Below are positions 14,869-22,200 of a stretch of DNA of 23,028 nucleotides, in pieces. The notes under the pieces were generated by a model. The model worked only from the letters and a program-made list of their open reading frames with translations, was not told where the DNA came from and did not search any database. Origin of the DNA: an uncultured Clostridia bacterium (lineage in GTDB: Bacteria > Bacillota > Clostridia > Christensenellales > Borkfalkiaceae). The stretch is from NCBI GenBank assembly GCA_958419945.1, contig CATZIC010000031.1, forward strand, positions 1 through 23,028, given 5' to 3'. Numbering within the stretch: position 1 is the stretch's first letter; every line of letters begins with the position of its first letter. The position numbers and the translations under genes are program-made.

Positions 14869-14932
14869 TTCAACAATACTCCAAATTCCGTTTTTTCGAG
14901 AGAAAGAAAAGATAAATTATTATTTTAGTTAC

Positions 14933-14961
14933 TTGCAATAATTTTTAAAATATTGTAATTT
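14933..14961 (+). promoter_or_regulatory. Possible promoter for the glycosyltransferase gene
   Basis: TTGCAA (14933-14938) is followed after 17 bp by a poor -10 match, TAATTT (14956-14961). It lies about 97 bases before the start codon. The call rests mainly on the -35 match and the position after the repeat cluster. Confidence 0.3.
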
Positions 14962-15057
14962 ATACGTTACACAAAGGAAGCTTTATCAGTAGTATAAAAA
15001 TTGTTGAATCTTTTTTGCCCTAAACTATTTCGGGCGAAAACTTAAAAGAGGTTTAGA

Positions 15058-16089
15058 ATGAAGCTTATTTCTTTTGTCGTCCCAAGCTACAATTCGGAAA
15101 AGTATCTAAGAAAGTGCTTAGACAGTTTACTTGTAGCGGGGGAGGACGGTGAAATTATCGTGGTGAACGACGGCTCAACCGATAATACGTCGAAAGTAGC
15201 GCACGAGTACCAAAACGAATATCCTTCGATAGTGAAGGTTATAGACAAGGAAAACGGCGGGCATGGCTCCGGCGTAAACGCAGGACTTAAAGAGGCTTCC
15301 GGCCTATACTTTAAAGTGGTGGATTCCGACGATTGGCTGGATAAAGAGGGCCTAGAAATTTTGTCGGAAGCAATAAAAAACCACCAAAAACAGGGCTGTT
15401 TGCCAGATTTATACGTAGTAAATTTAGTTAAAGAAAGGGTGGAAGCCGGCAAGCAAAAGGTTATAAAATTAAAAAAGTATTTTCCCGAAAATCGGATTTT
15501 CGGCTGGGATAAGGTCAAAAAGTTTAGTCTTATGGACTGTATGATTATGCATAACCTTGTTTACAAAACCGAGGTCTTGCGTAGCTACGGATTGCTTCTT
15601 CCCGAACATACTTTTTACGTGGATAATATCGTGGCGTACAGTCCTTTGCCATACGTAAAAACCCTGCACTTTTTGGATATAGACTTATACCGCTACTACA
15701 TCGGAAGAAGCGACCAGTCGGTAACGGCGGAAAACATTACGAAAAGGTATCGGCAGCAAATACGCGTCATGCAAAATATGGTGTCCGCCCACAAATACGA
15801 AGATATAAAAAAGTTGCCGAAAAGGCAGCAAAAGTACATGCTTCACTATCTTTCGCAGATAATGTCGCTTACCGTTATGTTTACGACGTCGGGAAAGGAC
15901 GATAAAAAGAAGCGTAAGCAAGACCTAAAGGAAATGTGGGCAAACATCAAAAGCGAAGATAAAAAAATGTACGGTTTTTTATTTCACCGTTCCATAACGG
16001 GCGGTATAAATTGGCTGCCGTTTTGGCTACAAGGCAAAATCACCTGGCTGTGCTACAAGGTAGTGTGTCGGGTACTTGATTACGAATGA
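15058..16089 (+). CDS. Family 2 glycosyltransferase
   Basis: A 343-residue GT-A-fold glycosyltransferase. The N-terminal half shows the GT2 pattern: SFVVPSYNSEKYLRKCLDSL, IIVVNDGSTDNT, the segment ENGGHGSGVNAGL, and the metal-binding DSDDW motif with Asp89, Asp91 and Asp92. The C-terminal part (about 200-343) is basic and has no strong membrane helix, so it probably sits on the cytoplasmic side of the membrane. It would add a sugar from a nucleotide donor to a surface glycan or glycolipid. AGAGG lies 7 bases before ATG. Close neighbours glf and the acyltransferase suggest a role in an envelope glycolipid or polysaccharide, possibly galactofuranose-containing. Donor and acceptor cannot be read from the sequence. 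Confidence 0.9.
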   Translation: MKLISFVVPSYNSEKYLRKCLDSLLVAGEDGEIIVVNDGSTDNTSKVAHEYQNEYPSIVKVIDKENGGHGSGVNAGLKEASGLYFKVVDSDDWLDKEGLEILSEAIKNHQKQGCLPDLYVVNLVKERVEAGKQKVIKLKKYFPENRIFGWDKVKKFSLMDCMIMHNLVYKTEVLRSYGLLLPEHTFYVDNIVAYSPLPYVKTLHFLDIDLYRYYIGRSDQSVTAENITKRYRQQIRVMQNMVSAHKYEDIKKLPKRQQKYMLHYLSQIMSLTVMFTTSGKDDKKKRKQDLKEMWANIKSEDKKMYGFLFHRSITGGINWLPFWLQGKITWLCYKVVCRVLDYE

Positions 16090-16154
16090 TAAAATTGACC
16101 GCATATGTTCGGTAGCACACTTCAGCATATTCGGGCGCACAAAGGGGGATAAAT

Positions 16155-17435
16155 ATGGAAATAGCTGTGAAAAAGTACGACTTTTTTAGAAAGCCGCCTA
16201 AGGCAAGCAGATTTTGGATGTGGATTGCAAACACCTTCGTCGTCAGCAGCAACTTAAGGGGCTTTAAACTTACGATTGAAAGAAAAAATATGGACGGTCT
16301 AAAACCACCGTACCTTCTTTTAGCGACCCACGCAAGCGAAATGGACTTTCCTGTAATGTACCGTGCGATTAAGCCCGCAACCTGCGCAAACAATATCGTT
16401 GCGATTGACGCAATAAGAGACCACGGCGATTGGCTTATGCGTAAACTCGGCTGCATAGCAAAGCGCAAATTCATTAAGGATCTGGAACTTATCCGCAACA
16501 TATATTACTGCGTTAAACATTACGGCGACGTATTTTGTATGTATCCCGAAGCCCGCTATACCTTGGACGGTTGCGAATCCTACGTTCCGCCGGCGGTAGG
16601 AAAGTTATCCAAACTTTTGGGCATACCCGTCGTTGTTTTACGCATGGAAGGCAACTTTATAATAGGCCCGCAGTGGAATAAGACACGGCAAAAACTACCC
16701 CTTCATGCGGAAATTACCCAAATCGTTACGCCGGAAGAAACAAAAACTCTATCCGTTGATGAAATAAACCAAAGAATCCTGGAAAAATTCCGTAGGGACG
16801 ACTTTCGCTATCAGATAGATAACGGCATCGAAAACCGTTACGAAAAGCGCGCGGAGGGTCTACACAGCATTTTATACCGCTGCCCGCATTGCGGAAAGGA
16901 ATTTAAAATGTATTCCGAAGGTACCAGGCTATGGTGTGAAGAATGCGGTAAAGCTTGGCAAATGACCACTTTAGGGCAGCTCGAAGCCGAAGAAGGGGAA
17001 ACGGAATTTTCGCATATTCCCGATTGGTTTAAGTGGGAGCGTTCGCTTGTTCGTGAAGAAGTCAGAAACGGCACCTATCACTTTGAAAGCGAAGTGGAGG
17101 TGCATACTTTGCCCAACGCAAAAAGGTTCTATTCTCACGGTAAGGGCAAGTTAGTGCAAACGACTGAAGGTACGGTTTTGGACTGCGTTTGCTACGGCAA
17201 GCCCGTACATATCGAATGGAAGGCGGCGGAACTTGAAAGCGTGCACGTCGAATACGACTATCCTTTTGAAAAGAAAAAGTACAAAAACAATATTTTCGGC
17301 GATTGTCTTGACTTTTCCACACCCGACGAAAGTTATTGGCTTCACCCGCTAAATAATAGAGACCAACTGACGAAAATATCTTTCGCAACCGAAGAAATAT
17401 ATTTTATGGCAAAAGAGAAAATTTCCAAGGAATAA
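16155..17435 (+). CDS. PlsC-type phospholipid/glycerol acyltransferase with zinc ribbon
   Basis: A 426-residue protein. The N-terminal half is an acyltransferase domain of the PlsC/LPLAT family: catalytic HASEMD (His59-x4-Asp64) and a variant of the substrate-binding motif, YPEARY (130-135; usual form FPEGTR). It would transfer an acyl chain to lysophosphatidate or a related acceptor at the inner membrane face. After it comes a zinc ribbon with Cys243-x2-Cys246 and Cys261-x2-Cys264, and then a C-terminal beta-rich region of unknown role (about 285-426). Simple PlsC proteins are about 200-260 residues, so the extension is a distinct architecture that also occurs in other Bacillota. AGGGGG lies 6 bases before ATG, and the gap to the glycosyltransferase gene is 65 bases. 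A strong terminator ends the unit. The exact acyl acceptor is unknown. Confidence 0.87.
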   Translation: MEIAVKKYDFFRKPPKASRFWMWIANTFVVSSNLRGFKLTIERKNMDGLKPPYLLLATHASEMDFPVMYRAIKPATCANNIVAIDAIRDHGDWLMRKLGCIAKRKFIKDLELIRNIYYCVKHYGDVFCMYPEARYTLDGCESYVPPAVGKLSKLLGIPVVVLRMEGNFIIGPQWNKTRQKLPLHAEITQIVTPEETKTLSVDEINQRILEKFRRDDFRYQIDNGIENRYEKRAEGLHSILYRCPHCGKEFKMYSEGTRLWCEECGKAWQMTTLGQLEAEEGETEFSHIPDWFKWERSLVREEVRNGTYHFESEVEVHTLPNAKRFYSHGKGKLVQTTEGTVLDCVCYGKPVHIEWKAAELESVHVEYDYPFEKKKYKNNIFGDCLDFSTPDESYWLHPLNNRDQLTKISFATEEIYFMAKEKISKE

Positions 17436-17468
17436 TAACGTTTGAAAATTCAATAGTATCACAGATTC

Positions 17469-17503
17469 AGGCAGAAATAGGGCCCCTAATTTCTGCCTTT
17501 TTT
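17469..17503 (+). terminator. Strong intrinsic terminator after the acyltransferase gene
   Basis: GGCAGAAAT (17470-17478) pairs with ATTTCTGCC (17489-17497), with further pairing inside, followed by TTTTTT. It separates the surface-glycan genes from the second glucan unit. Confidence 0.92.
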
Positions 17504-17600
17504 ACGGCAAATTTTCGGTATGGCGGCGGCATTCGTTAAGTAATATATAATAAAACGTGATTTTTAGGATAAATTTCATATATTTTTTTCAAAATAAATA

Positions 17601-17629
17601 TTGACACGTAATGTCGAAAATGATATAAT
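17601..17629 (+). promoter_or_regulatory. Consensus promoter placing the start codon at the mRNA 5' end
   Basis: TTGACA (17601-17606) and TATAAT (17624-17629) match consensus with 17-bp spacing. The expected transcription start (about 17635-17637) lies only a few bases before ATG 17639. A small dyad (GACA...TGTC, 17603-17615) overlaps the spacer and could be a repressor site. Confidence 0.85.
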
Positions 17630-17638
17630 ATCCTTCCA

Positions 17639-19051
17639 ATGAAAATTTTATTGCAAAAACAAAACTTCATAAAAATTTTATCAATAGTCTTGGTGTTTTT
17701 ATTTGTCGGATCGCTGCTCGGCGGCTGCACGCCTAACGGCGGTGAAGTTTCCATTACCGTAGTGCAATCTCCCATAAATCTCGTTGTTGGGGAATCGGTA
17801 ACTTTGAAAGTGGAAACTTCCGACCAAAACGCAAAAGTAGAGTGGTATGTCGGCGACGAAAGCGTGGCTAGCGTACAAAACGGCGTTATTACGGGCGTCG
17901 GCGTCGGTGAAACGCAGGTCGTGGTTAATTGCGACAACCTTGTTTCCGTTTGCGACGTTGTTGTGTCTGAAAAGGCTGAACCCACGGAACCGCCCACTCC
18001 TATCTCGCCGACCCCCGATTCGATTATAATAAGCTTAAGCCCAATTACGGTCGAAGTCGGTAAATGCGTGGTACTTTCGGCAATTTCCACTACGGGTAAA
18101 GAGTTAAAATGGTACTCCGTCGATTCCGGTATAGCAACGGTAGACGGCGGTGTTATTACCGGCGTTTCCGTAGGCGAAACAATGATAAGCGTTTCGGCGG
18201 GTAATTCTTCCGCAACCTGCAAGGTAAAAGTAGTGGAGGCAGCCGAGCCGCAGCCTTCCATTTCAAAAGAGGGCTACAGTCTTTTATGGAACGACGAATT
18301 CGACGGTAACAGTTTGGATACTTCCAAGTGGGGCTATCAATACGGCGTGCAGGACCATTACGGCGATTCCTACGGCCCCATGTATTGGGGAAACGGCGAG
18401 TTGCAGTATTACACTGACAGCACCTCTAACGTAGGGGTTACGGACGGCAGTTTGTATATCACCGCAAAAAGAGAGAGTATGGGGGACAGAGAGTACACCT
18501 CTGCACGTATTCTTACCCGCAACAAATTTTCCACCACTTTCGGATATTTTGAAGCAAGAATGAAGCTTCCCACCCAAAACGCAATGTGGCCTGCTTTTTG
18601 GATGCTTCCCGAGCCTTTATCGACGGCAAATAACCGCAACTTATACGGCGGTTGGCCTACAAGCGGCGAAATCGATATTATGGAGGCTCGTGGCAGAATC
18701 TCTAATCAAATAGGCACGGCGCTACACTATTCCGTAAACAACGGACATAGATATTCCAACGATACGGCAAATCTTACTTTCCCAATAAGCGATTGGCACG
18801 TATACGCGCTTGAATGGACACAAAGCTATATGGCTTGGTACGTGGACGGCAGAGAGGTTATGAAGCTTTCCTCCTTGGTTTGGTACAACGCTTCGTTAAA
18901 CACCACCGCTTCGGCACCCTTCGATCAACCCTTTTATATGCTTATAAACCTTGCGGTTGGCGGAAGTTACGACGGCGGCTTAGCGCCCGATTCCGACTTT
19001 ACCCAAGGCACGATGTACGTGGACTACGTTCGTGTTTGGAAACCGCTATAA
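17639..19051 (+). CDS. GH16 laminarinase-like lipoprotein (endo-beta-1,3-glucanase) with two Ig-like domains
   Basis: A 470-residue surface enzyme predicted to cut beta-1,3-glucan (laminarin type). The N-terminal signal has a lipobox (LGGC, Cys30), so it should be lipid-anchored. Two bacterial Ig-like (Big_2) domains follow (about 38-112 and 122-202), each with the 'VEWYVGDESVASV...GVITGVGVGET' pattern. The GH16 domain (about 212-470) begins LLWNDEFDGNSLDTSKW and carries the GEIDIMEARG motif with nucleophile Glu344, Asp346 and acid/base Glu349. The extra Met inside this motif is the form seen in laminarinases, whereas lichenases lack it; the other GH16 enzyme in this window has the lichenase form. 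No Shine-Dalgarno site precedes ATG 17639, which lies almost at the predicted mRNA start. ATG 17639 is the only Met before the signal peptide. Confidence 0.92.
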   Translation: MKILLQKQNFIKILSIVLVFLFVGSLLGGCTPNGGEVSITVVQSPINLVVGESVTLKVETSDQNAKVEWYVGDESVASVQNGVITGVGVGETQVVVNCDNLVSVCDVVVSEKAEPTEPPTPISPTPDSIIISLSPITVEVGKCVVLSAISTTGKELKWYSVDSGIATVDGGVITGVSVGETMISVSAGNSSATCKVKVVEAAEPQPSISKEGYSLLWNDEFDGNSLDTSKWGYQYGVQDHYGDSYGPMYWGNGELQYYTDSTSNVGVTDGSLYITAKRESMGDREYTSARILTRNKFSTTFGYFEARMKLPTQNAMWPAFWMLPEPLSTANNRNLYGGWPTSGEIDIMEARGRISNQIGTALHYSVNNGHRYSNDTANLTFPISDWHVYALEWTQSYMAWYVDGREVMKLSSLVWYNASLNTTASAPFDQPFYMLINLAVGGSYDGGLAPDSDFTQGTMYVDYVRVWKPL

Positions 19052-19091
19052 GAGATAAAAAGTTTATAAATCGCTGATAATATAAAATTCG

Positions 19092-19137
19092 GCAAAAGGG
19101 ATATCCCTTTTGCGTTTGGCTAACCGCCAAACGCAAA
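19092..19137 (+). promoter_or_regulatory. Two overlapping, mutually exclusive hairpins between the second-arm genes
   Basis: Hairpin A pairs GCAAAAGGG (19092-19100) with CCCTTTTGC (19105-19113). Hairpin B pairs 19109-19120 with 19126-19137 over 12 bp with a TAACC loop. They share 19109-19113, so only one can be complete at a time. Neither is followed by a T run. They may protect an mRNA end, cause partial termination or act as an RNA switch between the laminarinase and the large lipoprotein gene. No promoter was recognised in the gap 19052-19222. Confidence 0.6.
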
Positions 19138-19222
19138 TCACTTTATCAGGCGAGTAAAAAAAAGTTAATCATGCAGAATCACTGCAATTAAATAATGAAA
19201 AATGTTATTTTGGAGGTAAATC

Positions 19223-22200
19223 ATGAAAAAGCAAAGTTTGTTAGTGCTGTTTTTGGCATTAGTACTTGCATTCAGCGTCTCGCTGGTTGCTTGCAACAAA
19301 AACAACACGACTGAACTTGAAGTTACGGCTTCGGCGACTTCCATCGTAGAAGGCAAGACCACGACCTTAACGGCAAAGTCCTCTTCAAACGATGAAATTG
19401 TTTGGTCGGTTAGCGACGAAACGATTTTGAAGATCGAGAAGACCATCGGCAAAATCTGTACCGTAAAAGGTCTTAAACCCGGTCAGGCAGACGTTATCGC
19501 AAAACAGGGTGAAAGCGAAGCAAAATGCACCCTTACGGTTACGTCTCTTGCAGATCAACCGAGAGTTGAAGTTTCCTACAACGGAGCTGTTGTAACCGAA
19601 AAATTGACGGTTGAGCAGGAAGGTACGTTGCAGCTTACCGCAAAAGCGATCAACACCGACGCCACGGTCAGCACTTGGTCGTCTAGCGACCCCGCAAAGG
19701 CAACCGTTTCGGAAAACGGTCTTGTAACAGGCGTTTTACCCGGCACGGTTACTATAACGGCTGCTGTAAACTCCTCTTTATTTGCGGATATCGAAGTAGA
19801 AGTTCTACCTAAACAGGGCAGCACCTACTACGATCTTAAGTGCGGCGAAGAAAAGGGCACGAAGGCATATAACGACGAATCTCAGGCATTTGACGGCGCA
19901 GATCTTATTGAAGACGAATATTTCTTCTGGATGGCAAGAGCCGGTTGGGGTATGCAAAACGTAGATTTGGAATACGCTTACTATCAGGACGGCGAAATCC
20001 ACGTTAAATACACCAGCGATTGGGATCCGGGTTATTGGTACGGCTTCCAGATTTTCCGCAAGAACAGCCAGCAGACGAAAGGCAGCTACTACAAATTAAA
20101 CTGCAAAATAAACGTAGACGTAGCTTGCAAGGTTACTTTAAACGGTACCGTTTTGGAACTTAACGCAGGCGACAATAACATTGAAGTATATTATCAACTT
20201 ACCGCTGCTTTGGGCGAATCCGGTATGTCCTCGTTCGACCTCGCATTAGGTTGCGACGACGGTAGCGCTACCGGTGCTTTCTTAAAAGACGGCACGGTTG
20301 TAATTTCCGACATTGCTTGGGAAGAAATCACTTCCTTTACAAAACTTCAGGCTCCTTCCTTCACGCTTGATAACGAAGGCGTTATCACGATCACCGATCC
20401 TAACACCGAAGGCGTTGGCTCATACAACTTGGTGTTCTTCCAGGGCGCAGACAACAAAGGCTCCATCGAAGTTAAAAACGGCGAAAAGATTGACACAAGT
20501 TCAATCGCAAAAGGCACTTACACAGTAAAACTTCAGGCAATCGCAAAAGACGTTCGCTATCGTAATTCCGACTTCTCCGCTACAAGCGTAGAAATGGAAA
20601 TCACTGCGGCTGCTTCCTATGAACTTCCGAACAACGGTGCACCCGGTGCTATCGCAACCCCCGGAAAATGGACATATTGGGCACAGTCTTGGGTTCAGGT
20701 TACCGATAAAAACTACACCGACGGCGTTGTTACGTTCAGTTTCTCGAACAATGCAGGCAACTGGGACGACGTTCAGTTATATTACAAAGCGCCCGAACTC
20801 GTTGCAGGAACCGTTTACAAAATGAGTTTCGACCTTGAAATAGACGCAAACGTTTCCGGTCACGTTACGTTAAGCGGAAACGAAGTAATGCTTAATAGCG
20901 GCAAAAACCACTATGAAGTCGCAATTACCGAATCCGACGGCGCTTCCTTCGCAATGATATTTGCTCTTTACGGACAGACCAACGAACAACACGAAATTCA
21001 AGCGGCAAACGTTAAAATTTCCAATTTGACTTTCGAAGAAGCTCAGCCTGCTCCGCTTACGGCTCCCACTTTCGAAATCGACGATAACAACGTTATCACC
21101 ATCACCGATACCAACGACGCCAAAAACGTAGCGGCTTACGTTCTCGGCTTCTTCACAGGCGATACTCTTTCCGCTCAGGTTGTAGTTGAAAACGGTAAAG
21201 CAATAGATTTGTCAACCGTTGCAAAAGGAACCTATACGGTAAAACTTCTTGCAAAAGGCGCAAGCGCATTGTATCTTGATTCCGCTTGGTCCGAAACCAC
21301 CGCAACGGTAGTTTCCACAACCGAAATCACGATAGTAGACAGCCTCGTTCTTACTCCGGAAACCGAACTCGTGAAAGGTGACGAAGCTAAAGGCCCCAGC
21401 GATAAACTTATCTACTGGTACGTTGAAGACGCAGCTTGGAACTGCGGTTCAGTTGTAACTATGAACGAAGCCAAATATGAAAACGGTGTAGTAACCCTTT
21501 CTTACGTTGGCGGCGACAAAGATTTCAGCGTTCAGTTATTCTATAAGAGTTCCGTACTTGCCCCCGGCAAATACAAACTTACGCTTACCATTAACGCAAG
21601 CGCAGCAGGCACTTGCCGTGTAAACGGTAAGACGGTTACACTTGCTGTAGGCGACAACGCAGTTGAAGCAGAATTCACGACCGGCGGCGACGTTTCCACT
21701 TTGGATATCCAGTTTAACGGTTCCGCAACGGCCGTTACCTACGCTTTATCCAACGTCGCTTGGGAAGTTTCTACAGGCACCGAACCTCAGCCCAGCGACG
21801 ATATAAACATCGCTTTCGGTGAAAACGGTATCCTTTGGGACGGTTCAACAGGCGCTGCCACGACCACTCCCGACACCTGGTATTATTGGAATGCGAAAGC
21901 CGAATTCAATCAGGGCGCAGTTGTCGACGTTACCAAGGCTAAAAACGATAACGGCGTAATCACATTTACCTACAACACAGTATCAGGCACACTTGAACAC
22001 GGCTTACAACTTTTCTACCACTATTCTTCAAACGTTGTAGGAAAGACCTATAAGCTCACGCTCAAAGTTACTTCCACTATCGATAATACAATCCAAATCA
22101 ACAAGCAAAAAGTACAACTTACGGCTAACGTAGAAAAGCTTGTTGAAATCGAATTCGTTCAACCTGCAGTCGGAAACTACGAAGGTGCTTCCATAAGCAT

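Noticed and set aside
17536..18261. 241-codon minus-strand frame rich in Thr, Ser and Pro
   Set aside because: It is antisense to the Ig-like domains of the laminarinase and crosses its promoter; the composition is a mirror of the repeat-rich sense strand.
20313..20825. Short plus-strand frames within the large lipoprotein gene
   Set aside because: They lie in other frames of a gene that stays open for more than 1268 codons with a signal peptide and recognisable modules.
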